A stretch of 64,000 nucleotides of DNA from Metabacillus sp. FJAT-52054. Its GTDB lineage: Bacteria; Bacillota; Bacilli; Bacillales; Bacillaceae. Position 1 is the stretch's first letter. The number at the start of each line of letters is the position of its first letter. Made by a program: the position numbers and the translations under genes. The notes beneath the pieces are model-generated. The model did no database searches and was not told where the DNA came from. It saw only the letters and a list, made by a program, of their open reading frames with translations. Location: positions 558,001 to 622,000 of the forward strand of contig NZ_CP147407.1 in the NCBI RefSeq assembly GCF_037201815.1. Direction: 5' to 3'. This document shows positions 27,357-36,145 of the stretch, piece by piece.

Positions 27357-27477
27357 GGCTGTATCCCCAATTCCTGTAAAGTCACCTCTTCATCATAACT
27401 CGAAAAAGGAGGAACGGGAACCGTTTCATGGAATTATAGCAGAAACCTTAATTTGGGAGTGAAAGGGGATATAACAG

Positions 27478-27930
27478 ATGAAGATCAAGGGTCTTAATCA
27501 CATGCTTTTTTCAGTCTCCTGCCTAACCCGGTCGATCTCTTTTTACGAGCAGGTTCTGGGGGCAAAACTGCTTGTAAAAGGAAAAACAACCGCTTATTTT
27601 GACCTCAGCGGAATCTGGGTGGCGTTAAATGAAGAAGCACATATACCAAGAAATGAAATTGCTTGTTCCTATACACATATTGCTTTTTCAATAGAAGAAA
27701 AAAATCTTGAGAGCTGGCTCAAAAAACTGAAAAATTTGAACGTCCATATCCTCCCTGGACGGGAACGGAACGAAAAAGACAAAAAGTCGATCTATTTCAC
27801 AGACCCTGACGGCCATAAATTTGAACTTCACACCGGTACTCTGCAGGACCGCCTGGATTATTATAGGGTCGAAAAGGAGCATATGGAGTTTTTTAGTGAG
27901 GGACCGGGTGGTGGATTGGCGGGGAAATAG
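27478..27930 (+). CDS. fosB: Metallothiol transferase FosB (fosfomycin resistance)
   Basis: 150 aa vicinal-oxygen-chelate protein. Metal ligands are His8 (NHMLFSV), the His of SYTHIAF and the Glu of [10 protein letters not shown]. The sequences [49 protein letters not shown] and [11 protein letters not shown] are near-identical to Bacillus FosB. It adds bacillithiol (or Cys) to fosfomycin with a divalent metal. The last residues (about GPGGGLAGK) are extra relative to the usual end and are encoded by the first module of the repeat array that follows. Confidence 0.95.
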   Translation: MKIKGLNHMLFSVSCLTRSISFYEQVLGAKLLVKGKTTAYFDLSGIWVALNEEAHIPRNEIACSYTHIAFSIEEKNLESWLKKLKNLNVHILPGRERNEKDKKSIYFTDPDGHKFELHTGTLQDRLDYYRVEKEHMEFFSEGPGGGLAGK

Positions 27931-28283
27931 GGTTTGGCTGGAAAGATGGCGGGCCGGCCGGCCGGAAAAAGACCAGGTTCGGCTGGAAAATGGAGAATGG
28001 CTGGAAAGTGTGTGGGAGTGGCTGGAAAAGGAATCCGTTCGGCCGGAAAAGAGTGTGGGCCGGCCGGAAAAAGGCCAGGTTCGGCTGGAAAAAGGAGAAT
28101 GGCTGGAAAGTGTGAGGAAGTGGCTGGAAAAGGAATCCGTTCGGCCGGAAAAGAGTGTAGGCCGGCCGGAAAAAGGCCTGGATCCGCTGGAAAAAGGAGA
28201 ATGGCCGGAAAGTGTGAGGAAGTGGAAGGAAAAGAAATCTAAACGGCCGGAAACGCCAGCTAACTGGCTTGAAAGAGCCTGAA
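27918..28283. repeat. Array A: 21/18-bp modules with core GGCYGGAAA
   Basis: About 16 modules, each starting GGCTGGAAA or GGCCGGAAA. From 27983 the spacing of cores is 18, 21, 21, 21, 21 bp and repeats, giving a 102-bp higher-order period seen three times (the block with CCAGGTT at 27973 and 28075, and its variant at 28177). The first module overlaps the stop codon of fosB. Two frames stay open because all steps are multiples of three, but neither has a ribosome site. It fills the convergent gap between fosB and the symporter gene. Confidence 0.88.
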
Positions 28284-28362
28284 AAAGCCCAGTTCGTCCC
28301 GGCCTAAGGTTTGAAAAGTTTCCTAAAAAGGGATTTTAAACTTTCATACACCCACCCTACTT

Positions 28363-28398
28363 AAAAACCCTCCTGCATGAAGCAGGAGGGTTTTTTCA
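28363..28398. terminator. Bidirectional terminator after array A
   Basis: AACCCTCCTGC-ATGAA-GCAGGAGGGTT followed by TTTT; A-run on the left side serves the symporter gene. Confidence 0.88.
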
Positions 28399-28401
28399 TC
28401 A

Positions 28402-30237
28402 TTAGACTTGCTTGCTGCTGTTTTTAATGAAGCTTGGTCTGACTCCATGGGGTACAAGGTTGCCGCGTCTTTTTATTTCTTTTTCATTCATTTGCTGCTT
28501 CGCGACATAATGGGAGTAGCGTCTGTTCCAAAATTTTACGGACCATACCATAAAGAAGGCTGCGATAGCTGCGACTCCGAAAATGGCTGGCCAGAAATAA
28601 GGTGATACAATTGCCTGCTCGTATGCGAGTCCGATTGGCGAGAAGACGATGTAGGTCATGGCTACTAAAGCAATTAATAGAATGGAAGTGGACAGGGCAT
28701 ATTTCCATGGCACCATGTCTACGACCGCTCTGGATTTAAATTGGTAAGGAGTGGATCTTGGTTTCATCCATCCAAAAGTAAGCATGATGGCAATTTCCGC
28801 AGCGAACAGAATCGCATAAATGTAAATGAAATTGATGTCCCACTTGAATCCAAAGAGCTGTTCCGTTCCCCAGATGAGCATGTAGTAAGCAATCACGTGG
28901 AAAATGATAATGACTTTACAAGCAATAGCAGGTACGTATTTTGTTAACACACCGATTAGAACGATTGCGATAATTGGAACGTTAAAGAATCCTGTGAATT
29001 TGCGGATCAGATCCCAAAGTCCGTTTGGTGCATACATAAGCAGCGGAGCGATAAAAAGCGTGACAAGGGCAAGGAAAGTTCCGAACCACTGGCTGACCAT
29101 GATTAGTTTTTTATCGCTCACCTTCGGATTGAAGCGGGCTTTGTATACATCCAGGGCAAACATTGTAGCTGCACTGTTTAATAGAGAGTTGAAGGAGCTG
29201 AATACTGCTCCAAGCAAAACGGCAAGGAATATCCCGGACAACCAGGTAGGCAGCACTTCAGCGATTAATGTCGGGTAGGCAAGGTCAACTGATTTCAATG
29301 AATCGCCGTACTGATGAAAAACAATGACACCCGGAACCATCATGAATAGAGGAATCAACAGCTTGTAGAAGCCAGATATGATGACACCTTTTTGACCTTC
29401 AGCAAGGTTTTGTGCTCCAAGGGTACGCTGGATGACGTATTGATTGGATGCCCAGTAAAACAGGTTGGCAATGATCATTCCGGTGAAAATGGTGCCGAAC
29501 GGGACCGAATCCTGAGGTCCGCCGATTGCGTTCAGTTTTTCCGAATGATTCGTAGTAATTTCCTTAACCCCATCAAGGAAATTTCCCCCGCCTAAAGCAA
29601 CAAAGCCAAGAATGGGAACGAGTGTCCCGATTACGAGCAACCCGATTCCGTTTAACGTATCAGAAATTGCAACGGCTTTTAACCCGCCAAATATTGCGTA
29701 TGCCGCACCGATTATTCCAATTCCCCATACAACGACCCATATGGATTGCTCATAGCTGATTCCGAATATTGAAGGAACATCAAACAGTTTAAGAACGGCA
29801 ATGGCCCCTGAATAAAGCATAGAGGGACTCGTGACAAATACGTAGCCGAGCATGAAAAGAATGACTGTATATAAACGAACGCCTTCATCAAAGCGTTTAC
29901 TCAAAAATTCAGGAAGTGTCGTAAAATTCCCGCCGAGGTATTTAGGCAGAAGATAAAGTGCCATGATAATGATGGGAATCGCAGCGGTAACCTCCCAAGC
30001 CATGTTGGTAAGGTTTGTGCGGTAGGCTTGTCCATTTAAGCCGACAAGCTGTTCAGCTGACAAGTTCGTAAGCAGGAGGGACCCGGCAATAAACGTACCA
30101 TTTAATCCTCTTCCGGCAAGAAAATATCCATCTGAATCTCCTACGTCATTTTTAGATTTCTTATATGAAATCCAGGCAACAGCACCCATAAATAGTGCAC
30201 ATGTTAATAGTGTAAACCAGAGATTTCCCGCACTCAT
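28402..30237 (-). CDS. Sodium:solute symporter (SSS family, YidK-like)
   Basis: 611 aa with about 14 hydrophobic helices. The N-terminus (GDSDGYFLAGRGLNGTFIAGSLLLTNLSAEQLVGLNGQAY) and the helix with GGLKAVAISDTLNGIGLL are SLC5/SSS hallmarks; the C-terminus has the two extra helices of the sugar-type members. It imports a solute, probably a sugar or polyol, with Na+. No catabolic genes are adjacent. A 14-bp palindrome lies 44 nt upstream of the start. Confidence 0.87.
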   Translation of the reverse strand: MSAGNLWFTLLTCALFMGAVAWISYKKSKNDVGDSDGYFLAGRGLNGTFIAGSLLLTNLSAEQLVGLNGQAYRTNLTNMAWEVTAAIPIIIMALYLLPKYLGGNFTTLPEFLSKRFDEGVRLYTVILFMLGYVFVTSPSMLYSGAIAVLKLFDVPSIFGISYEQSIWVVVWGIGIIGAAYAIFGGLKAVAISDTLNGIGLLVIGTLVPILGFVALGGGNFLDGVKEITTNHSEKLNAIGGPQDSVPFGTIFTGMIIANLFYWASNQYVIQRTLGAQNLAEGQKGVIISGFYKLLIPLFMMVPGVIVFHQYGDSLKSVDLAYPTLIAEVLPTWLSGIFLAVLLGAVFSSFNSLLNSAATMFALDVYKARFNPKVSDKKLIMVSQWFGTFLALVTLFIAPLLMYAPNGLWDLIRKFTGFFNVPIIAIVLIGVLTKYVPAIACKVIIIFHVIAYYMLIWGTEQLFGFKWDINFIYIYAILFAAEIAIMLTFGWMKPRSTPYQFKSRAVVDMVPWKYALSTSILLIALVAMTYIVFSPIGLAYEQAIVSPYFWPAIFGVAAIAAFFMVWSVKFWNRRYSHYVAKQQMNEKEIKRRGNLVPHGVRPSFIKNSSKQV

Positions 30238-30280
30238 GTTGTTCTCTCCTTCTGTATCAAAATTCTAGTTGCAAGTGTAC

Positions 30281-30294
30281 TGGTTAAATAACCA
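30281..30294. promoter_or_regulatory. Palindrome upstream of the symporter gene
   Basis: TGGTTA-AA-TAACCA, perfectly symmetric, located in the presumed promoter of the minus-strand symporter. Possible operator; no regulator gene adjacent. Confidence 0.35.
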
Positions 30295-30395
30295 ATTCAG
30301 AAGACATTCAAACCAGGAAAATATATATTAAAATCATAATTGGGTAATTAAGCAGTCCTTAAACTAAGGGCAGAACAATCTATTTAGCTCAAAAT

Positions 30396-30426
30396 TCAAA
30401 AAAACCGAATCCGCGAAGATTCGGTG
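30396..30426 (-). terminator. Terminator of the 124-aa gene
   Basis: ACCGAATC/GATTCGGT stem followed on the minus strand by TTTTTTT. Confidence 0.85.
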
Positions 30427-30432
30427 TGAATG

Positions 30433-30807
30433 CTATTTTTCTTTAACAATAAGTGCTTTCGAAAGCTTATGGAGAATACAGTCCTTAAGCTGATCACCTG
30501 AGAGAATCCCTAGAGTTAGTGCTGCGTCAATTTTTTCTTTGTTCGGTTTTTTTACGGTCATGATGCAGTCTTCCAATTGCAGCTCCTCCAGCCTGGCAAT
30601 CAGGTTTTCTTCAGCATAGGAATCCATCGAACGAATCTGCCGCTGCACGACGTAATCCCCAATTTCTGCTTTTCCCTTTTGATTTTCCCCAAACCGGCCG
30701 TCGAAATAAGCGTGCAGTTCCTCTTTTAGCTGGCTCTGTTCTGATTCAAGTTCCTTGATATGCAAAGAAACAGTGCGGTACCTCGCGACTTTTTCTTCCA
30801 CGCTCAT
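30433..30807 (-). CDS. Hypothetical cytoplasmic protein
   Basis: 124 aa from the ATG with AAAGGAGG 8 nt upstream. The first 40 residues are a probable coiled coil (VARYRTVSLHIKELESEQSQLKEELHAYF), the rest is charged and helical with one Cys pair (EDCIMTV, LKDCILHK). No family recognised. It is monocistronic with its own terminator, so expression as a protein is well supported. Confidence 0.65.
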   Translation of the reverse strand: MSVEEKVARYRTVSLHIKELESEQSQLKEELHAYFDGRFGENQKGKAEIGDYVVQRQIRSMDSYAEENLIARLEELQLEDCIMTVKKPNKEKIDAALTLGILSGDQLKDCILHKLSKALIVKEK

Positions 30808-31052
30808 TAACTTGTCCTCCTTTATTGCCATTTAATAGATTCATATGGCTGAAAGGGGAGAAATATTCTGGATATGGGGGCTGGCTGTTGGGTTAATTCC
30901 CTGCTTCGGGACCTTTATCACCGCTTCCATTGTAAATTTCCTGGTTCCGAGCTCCTTTTTTTCTTCACACAAAAATTGAAAAATCAACACAGTCCCTTTA
31001 TGATGGGTTAAAACGAAAGAGTTACGCTGAAGGAAAATGGTTAGGAGAGATC

Positions 31053-31877
31053 ATGTTGAAGAATTCCTTCCTCATCCTTTGCAGCGTTTTACTCATTGGG
31101 CTCCTTATGTCACAAGCCGTACAGGCATATGGAGAGCCGGTTACGGGAGGAGCAGAAAACAAAATGCTGACGATTGCTCATCGCGGGGCATCCGGGTATG
31201 CACCTGAAAATACGAAGGCTTCCTTTGACAAAGCAATAGAAATTGGAACAGACTGGATTGAATTTGATGTACAGCGTTCAAGGGACGGCGAATTGGTGGT
31301 TATTCACGATACGAGTGTCGACCGGACAACGAATGGAACCGGCGAGGTCAGAGATTTACATGCAGCCGACCTGAAAAAGCTAGATGCAGGCAGCTGGTTT
31401 TCTCCCGAATTTAAAGGGGAGGGGATTATGACCTTTTCGGAGGTGCTTGAGCGGTATAATGGGAAAGCTGGCATGCTGATTGAACTTAAAAGCCCTTCTC
31501 TTTATCCGGGTATTGAGCAGCAGGTAGCGGATGAGTTAGTGAAATATCCGCTTGCAGATAAAGTGGTTCAGTCTTTTGAGCAAGATTCAATGAAAAAAAT
31601 GCATGCAATCCTGCCATTCGTAAAAATTGGTGTTCTTATGAAATACCGCCCTCTTGGCATTTCAGGCAGGCAGCTTGAGGAAATCTCGAACTATGCTTCA
31701 TTTGTTAATCCGAATAAAAAGCTCGTTAACCGGGGTCTTGTCCAAAAAATTCATGCTCTCGGAATGAGAATTACCCCTTATACGGTAAGAGACAAAGCCT
31801 CTGCCGCTTTTCTGAAAAGCATGGAAGTAGATGGTATGGTTACGGATTATCCGGATTACGTGAATGAAATCAAATAG
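31053..31877 (+). CDS. Secreted glycerophosphodiester phosphodiesterase
   Basis: 274 aa. A signal peptide covers about 1-25 (LCSVLLIGLLMSQAVQA). The GDPD TIM barrel follows with the catalytic HRGASGYAPENT, the metal-binding WIEFDVQRSRDG, HDTSVDRTTNGTG and, later, ELKSP. It hydrolyses glycerophosphodiesters to glycerol-3-phosphate plus an alcohol outside the membrane. It is followed 14 nt later by the yflB-like gene, so the two may be cotranscribed. Confidence 0.9.
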   Translation: MLKNSFLILCSVLLIGLLMSQAVQAYGEPVTGGAENKMLTIAHRGASGYAPENTKASFDKAIEIGTDWIEFDVQRSRDGELVVIHDTSVDRTTNGTGEVRDLHAADLKKLDAGSWFSPEFKGEGIMTFSEVLERYNGKAGMLIELKSPSLYPGIEQQVADELVKYPLADKVVQSFEQDSMKKMHAILPFVKIGVLMKYRPLGISGRQLEEISNYASFVNPNKKLVNRGLVQKIHALGMRITPYTVRDKASAAFLKSMEVDGMVTDYPDYVNEIK

Positions 31878-31891
31878 GGAGGAAGCAGCCG

Positions 31892-32281
31892 ATGGATTTT
31901 TTCACGATTGCCGCGGAGGATAAGATAAAAAAGGCGATTAAGGATGGCGAGTTCGAAAATCTGCAAGGAATGGGTAAACCTCTGAAGCTTGAAGATCTAT
32001 CTGGAATTCCGGAAAACCTCCGTATGGCTTATAAAGTAATGAAAAATGCAGGAATGCTCACGGAAACCGATTTAAAAAAAGAACGGATGACGATCGATCA
32101 TTTACTCAGCAGCGCAACCAGTGAGGAAGAACAGCAGGAGCTGACAGCTAAGCGGCTGAGAAATGAACAGGAGCTAGAGAAGATTCTAAAAAAACGAAGT
32201 GCATTTTCCTCTCCTGCCTCGGCATTTTATAAAGAGAAGGTAGAGCGTACTTTATTAGGAAAAGAAGGCAGGATGCGTTAA
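31892..32281 (+). CDS. yflB: DUF1992 (DnaJ-homologue C28-type) protein, YflB-like
   Basis: 129 aa. The opening MDFFTIAAEDKIKKAIKDGEFENLQGMGKPL with the GEFxNLxGxGKPL motif and the central IPENLRMAYKVMKNAG are diagnostic for DUF1992. The family is conserved in Bacilli; its molecular function is not established. GGAGG precedes the ATG. Confidence 0.9.
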   Translation: MDFFTIAAEDKIKKAIKDGEFENLQGMGKPLKLEDLSGIPENLRMAYKVMKNAGMLTETDLKKERMTIDHLLSSATSEEEQQELTAKRLRNEQELEKILKKRSAFSSPASAFYKEKVERTLLGKEGRMR

Positions 32282-32299
32282 TTGCACCTGCCTTTTTAT
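32265..32299 (+). terminator. Terminator of the GDPD-yflB unit
   Basis: AAGGCAGG/CCTGCCTT hairpin with TTTTTA; it includes the yflB stop codon. Confidence 0.8.
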
Positions 32300-32380
32300 T
32301 GTTTTCTATTATACAAGCCCTCTCCCCCCTCCCTCTGCGAGAATAAGATACTACTATCTTGATAGAGAGGAGAGAATGCT

Positions 32381-32725
32381 ATGGCAGGAGTTAAAACACT
32401 TATCAATACCACTACAGCAACTTTGCAGATCACGTTGTACGCACGTGCAGGCAGCAATCCTGTAAACCAGGGGCCGGCTTTGAATGTAACCTTGCTTCCT
32501 AACCAGACACTTACGGTTCAGTATGGAAGTGATGCAAACCCGTTTTTGAATGGAATCGCTGTGTTCACCATCGCAAATAATGACCTTTATAGCAAAGTGC
32601 AATTCGTTCTTGCAAGAGGAAGCGAATTGGACAATGTATTAAATAACAACAATGTGCTCGTCATCTCAAAAGTACTGACTGATTATCTCATTACAGGAGT
32701 GGTTAGTCCGTTTTTCCCTTCCTAA
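32381..32725 (+). CDS. Hypothetical beta-rich protein
   Basis: 114 aa, AGAGGAGAG upstream of the ATG and a terminator downstream support it. No signal peptide or membrane segment. Composition is rich in N, T, V and L with alternating hydrophobic pattern (TATLQITLYARAGSNP, ALNVTLLPNQTLTVQYGS), suggesting an all-beta fold, as in some spore-coat or exosporium-associated small proteins. That guess is not backed by a recognised family. Confidence 0.65.
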   Translation: MAGVKTLINTTTATLQITLYARAGSNPVNQGPALNVTLLPNQTLTVQYGSDANPFLNGIAVFTIANNDLYSKVQFVLARGSELDNVLNNNNVLVISKVLTDYLITGVVSPFFPS

Positions 32726-32731
32726 AAGAAG

Positions 32732-32764
32732 AAAGGCCAGGAAATTCTCTGGCCTTTTATTTTT
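32732..32764 (+). terminator. Terminator of the 114-aa gene
   Basis: AAAGGCCAG/CTGGCCTTT stem then TTATTTTTG. Confidence 0.85.
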
Positions 32765-32805
32765 GTCTGTTTGTGGTACATATAAGATAAGGGAAAATGT
32801 GTCGA

Positions 32806-32821
32806 TGTTTCACGGGAAACA
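32806..32821. promoter_or_regulatory. parS-like site (one mismatch)
   Basis: TGTTTCACGGGAAACA differs from the Bacillus parS consensus TGTTTCACGTGAAACA at a single central base. ParB (Spo0J) binds parS to nucleate chromosome segregation complexes. The altered base lies in the central CACGTG, so affinity may be reduced. Confidence 0.45.
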
Positions 32822-32845
32822 TGTCGGAATTTGGAGTTGTTGGAA

Positions 32846-33490
32846 ATGTTTGTAATAGGAATTGATTTGTCGGGACCTTCTAATCATAAAGACACCGCAG
32901 CTGCTTTTTTTGAATTGGCAGGGGAGGAGCTGAAGCTTTTATCTTTGGAATCGGGCTTAAGTGATGCTGGGATTTTAAAGCTAATAGAAAAAACGAACGG
33001 ATTTCCTCTTACGATAGGGATCGATTCTCCGCTGTCCTATAATGACGGAGGCGGGGACAGGCCATCTGACCGGTGGTTCCGGAGGGAAATGGTTAAGCAT
33101 GGACTGAAATCGAGCTCAATTATGCCCCCGACCTTGACGAAAATGGTGTACTTGACAATGAGGGGGATTTCACTTGCCGCTCTGTTTGAAAGAGTCAGGA
33201 CCGATATCAGGATTGCTGAGGTCCATCCTGGAGCAGCGATGATGACGAGGCTTTCGGAAAAGGAAAAAGAGCATGGACGGCTGTATAAAAAGTCCGCAGA
33301 ATCAAGAACCTATTTACTGCAGTGGTTCGAGAGCCAAAACATATTGGGCATTCCACAAGGGCAAAGCATGACACCACATGAAATTGACGCCATCGCTGCG
33401 GCAATGGCAGCAAGAGATTGGATTGTATCTTATCCGAAGGCCTTATTCCCGAAGCAGCCGCCGCATCATCCATATGACTTTTTGTGCTGA
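32846..33490 (+). CDS. DUF429 family protein
   Basis: 214 aa from the ATG with GGAG 9 nt upstream. The start MFVIGIDLSGPSNHKDTAAAF and the block VRTDIRIAEVHPGAAMMTRL plus the late HEIDAIAAAMAARDW match DUF429, an RNase H-like fold whose D, E and D residues are conserved. It is probably a nuclease-like enzyme; the substrate is unknown. Monocistronic. Confidence 0.8.
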   Translation: MFVIGIDLSGPSNHKDTAAAFFELAGEELKLLSLESGLSDAGILKLIEKTNGFPLTIGIDSPLSYNDGGGDRPSDRWFRREMVKHGLKSSSIMPPTLTKMVYLTMRGISLAALFERVRTDIRIAEVHPGAAMMTRLSEKEKEHGRLYKKSAESRTYLLQWFESQNILGIPQGQSMTPHEIDAIAAAMAARDWIVSYPKALFPKQPPHHPYDFLC

Positions 33491-33643
33491 GGGGTGACTT
33501 ATTTGGGAGCATTCATGAAATTTTGCCTGAGAAAACTTTTTTACACACCTCCCATTTTCGTGTAAACCTCAAAAAAGGTTGCTATAGACCCACACGAATT
33601 TGATCTGGTAGGATAAATCAGAATTAAAAACGGAGGTCACGCT

Positions 33644-34534
33644 ATGAATGCACCAAAAATTGCTTTTTTATCCGTCCTAAGCAATTCATTTATTGTTATT
33701 TTGAAAATTGCAGTCGGTATCGTTACGGGGTCTGTAGCGGTATTATCAGAAGCGATTCACTCATCCCTGGATTTACTCGCATCACTCATTGCCTTTTTTT
33801 CTGTCAGGCTGTCAAACAGGCCAGCCGATAAGGAACATCCATATGGACATGGGAAGGTTGAAAATATTTCAGGAACCATTGAAACACTGCTGATTTTTGT
33901 AGCAGGAATCTGGATTATTTATGAATGTGTGCATAAGCTGCTGCATCCTGAACCCGTTCACCTTCCGATTCTCGGAATTGGGGTTATGGTGCTTGGAGCT
34001 ATTATTAATTTCGCCGTTTCAAGGGTTGTCGGGAATGTAGCGAAAAAAACAAATTCCGTTGCGATGAAATCCAATGCACTTCACCTTTTAACGGATGTCT
34101 ACACATCGCTTGGAGTTGCAGTCAGCTTGCTGCTCGTCAGCTTAACAGATTGGTATTTCCTTGATCCGATTATCGGAATTATTTTAGCTGTCTACATCAT
34201 GTCAGAGGCGTATAAGCTGATGAAGGAATCCTTTCCTCCGCTGCTTGATGCAAGACTTTCGCCGGCCGATGAACAGCAGATCGTTGAAATTGTGGAAGCT
34301 TACAGCGACCGTTATATCGAATTCCATAATTTTCGGACGCGTCAGGCTGGGCCGGAGAACTATGTTGATTTCCATCTTGTTGTTTCGTCTGAAATGGATA
34401 TTGCAACCGCGCACCAGCTATGTGATCAAATTGAAGCGGACATCAACGAGCAATTTGATAAAATGGAGGTTCTGATTCATTTGGAACCTGAACATGAACA
34501 GCTGAATAAAGAAGAGGAAATAAGCAGGGGCTAA
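33644..34534 (+). CDS. Cation diffusion facilitator (CDF) metal exporter
   Basis: 296 aa, six membrane helices then a cytoplasmic metal-binding domain (about 205-296). Two HxxxD sites, HSSLD in TM2 and HLLTD in TM5, form the transport site; KEHPYGHGKVE is the conserved loop. Family: exports Zn, Mn, Fe or Cd in exchange for H+. Size is close to B. subtilis MneP (YdfM), but the H/D-H/D site is more usual for Zn transport, so the metal is left open. Short inverted repeat AACCT/AGGTT upstream near 33567-33582. Confidence 0.9.
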   Translation: MNAPKIAFLSVLSNSFIVILKIAVGIVTGSVAVLSEAIHSSLDLLASLIAFFSVRLSNRPADKEHPYGHGKVENISGTIETLLIFVAGIWIIYECVHKLLHPEPVHLPILGIGVMVLGAIINFAVSRVVGNVAKKTNSVAMKSNALHLLTDVYTSLGVAVSLLLVSLTDWYFLDPIIGIILAVYIMSEAYKLMKESFPPLLDARLSPADEQQIVEIVEAYSDRYIEFHNFRTRQAGPENYVDFHLVVSSEMDIATAHQLCDQIEADINEQFDKMEVLIHLEPEHEQLNKEEEISRG

Positions 34535-34562
34535 CCCTGTTTATTTTTTTTGAATGTTTTAC

Positions 34563-34591
34563 TTGAAAACGTGTACATACATGTTTATAAT
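34563..34591 (+). promoter_or_regulatory. sigma-A promoter of the tre operon
   Basis: TTGAAA (34563-34568), exactly 17 bp, then TATAAT (34586-34591). The spacer carries a TreR-like half-palindrome (TGTACATACA). Confidence 0.85.
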
Positions 34592-34616
34592 GAAACCGTA
34601 ACTTGTATATACAGGT
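34570..34616. promoter_or_regulatory. Two TreR-like operators
   Basis: CGTGTACATACATG at 34570-34583 lies between -35 and -10; ACTTGTATATACAGGT at 34601-34616 covers the expected transcription start. Both resemble the TTGTATATACAA-type TreR site. TreR is encoded by the last gene of the operon. Confidence 0.65.
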
Positions 34617-34719
34617 CTGCTTATTTAGATGTAAGCGGTGAGCATTATAGCAAGAATCGTTCAACAAGAATGAGAGTACCAAAATGCTCACTCTATGCAG
34701 AAATAGATACACGTACTAT

Positions 34720-34733
34720 TGAAAACGATTACG
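34720..34733. promoter_or_regulatory. cre site for CcpA, overlapping the treP ribosome site
   Basis: TGAAAACGATTACG matches the consensus TGWAANCGNTNWCA at 13 of 14 positions and ends at the first base of GGGAGGG before treP. Glucose repression of trehalose uptake is expected. Confidence 0.7.
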
Positions 34734-34745
34734 GGAGGGAACAAA

Positions 34746-36143
34746 ATGAGCAATCATAAACAATCTGCACAAGAGATTGTCGAGGCAATCGGCGGAAAAG
34801 AAAATATCTCTGCAGCTACACACTGCGTCACACGGCTCCGGTTCGCTTTGAAGGATGAAAGCAAAGTAGATAAAGAAAAACTAGAAAGCATCGATGTTGT
34901 AAAAGGCTCTTTTTCAACTAACGGGCAGTTCCAGGTTGTAATCGGACAGGGAACCGTTAACAAGGTTTATAACGAAATGGCTGAGCAGACAGGAATCGGT
35001 GAAGCGTCAAAGGATGATGTGAAATCTGCATCAGAGAAAAATCTGAATCCGCTGCAGCGTGCTGTCAAAATGCTTGCGGATATCTTTATCCCGATTCTTC
35101 CCGCCATCATAACGGCTGGTTTATTGCTTGGAATTAACAACCTTCTCACAGGAAAAGGAATCTTTTTCAAAGATTCTCTTATTACCGTTTACCCTCAATG
35201 GGCTGACCTTGCGGGAATCATTAACCTTATAGCAAGTACCGCCTTCACCTTCCTGCCAGTTCTCATTGGCTGGTCGGCAGTAAAGCGGTTTGGCGGAAAT
35301 CCTCTTCTCGGTATTGTGCTGGGATTGATTCTTGTTAACCCTGCTCTGCTTAGTGCCTATGAATACGGGACTGCAAAGGATATTCCAGTCTGGAACCTAT
35401 TCGGCCTGGAAATCGAAAAGATTGGGTATCAAGGTCAGGTTCTTCCAATTCTTGTCGCATCTTATCTGCTTGCCGTTATTGAAAAATTTCTTACTAAACG
35501 GGTACCGGACGCCATTCAAATGCTGGTTGTACCGCCCGTTACGCTATTAATCACTGGATTCGCATCGTTCATTGCGATCGGACCTCTTACATTTGCTCTA
35601 GGAAATCTGTTAACAGACGGAGTTATAACCCTGTTCTCAAACTTCGCAGCCGTCGGCGGATTGCTGTATGGCGGTCTTTATGCCGTGCTTGTTATTACCG
35701 GAATGCATCATACTTTCCTTGCGGTTGACCTGCAGCTCGCTGCGGCGGGCGGAACCTTCCTATGGCCAATGCTTGCACTCTCAAACATTGCACAAGGGTC
35801 TTCAGCTCTGGCCATGATGCTTGTTGCTAAAGATGAAAAGCAAAAAGGACTTGCTGGAACCGCAGCCTTATCTGCTTATCTCGGTGTTACGGAACCGGCT
35901 ATGTTTGGAGTGAACTTACGTTACCGCTATCCGTTTATCGCAGCAATCATTGCCTCCGCTATCGGCGGCTTAGTGATCAGCATCAGCGGAGTAAAAGCAT
36001 TCTCGATCGGAATCGGCGGTCTTCCCGCTTTCCTATCCATTTCAAAAGAATACTGGCTATCATTTGGGATCGGTGTACTCATCGCACTCGTCGTCCCATT
36101 CGTGTTAACGTTTATCATGGCGAAGATGAAAAAAGCAAAATAA
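34746..36143 (+). CDS. treP: PTS trehalose-specific EIIBC
   Basis: 465 aa from the ATG after GGGAGGG. The EIIB domain (about 1-85) has the phosphocysteine in SAATHCVTRLRFAL; the EIIC domain (about 105-465) has about ten helices with GMHHTFLAVDLQL and GVTEPAMFGVNLRY, the conserved sugar-transport motifs. It imports and phosphorylates trehalose to trehalose-6-phosphate, taking phosphate from HPr via a shared EIIA. First gene of treP-treA-treR. Confidence 0.96.
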   Translation: MSNHKQSAQEIVEAIGGKENISAATHCVTRLRFALKDESKVDKEKLESIDVVKGSFSTNGQFQVVIGQGTVNKVYNEMAEQTGIGEASKDDVKSASEKNLNPLQRAVKMLADIFIPILPAIITAGLLLGINNLLTGKGIFFKDSLITVYPQWADLAGIINLIASTAFTFLPVLIGWSAVKRFGGNPLLGIVLGLILVNPALLSAYEYGTAKDIPVWNLFGLEIEKIGYQGQVLPILVASYLLAVIEKFLTKRVPDAIQMLVVPPVTLLITGFASFIAIGPLTFALGNLLTDGVITLFSNFAAVGGLLYGGLYAVLVITGMHHTFLAVDLQLAAAGGTFLWPMLALSNIAQGSSALAMMLVAKDEKQKGLAGTAALSAYLGVTEPAMFGVNLRYRYPFIAAIIASAIGGLVISISGVKAFSIGIGGLPAFLSISKEYWLSFGIGVLIALVVPFVLTFIMAKMKKAK

Positions 36144-36145
36144 AG

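Noticed and set aside
27380..27477. sigma-W promoter before fosB
   Set aside because: No TGAAAC-N16-CGTA pattern on the plus strand.
27934..28282. Protein-coding frames with heptad repeats (AGK and RPEK types)
   Set aside because: No ribosome site, two frames open at once because of module length, and the other arrays show the same without coding.
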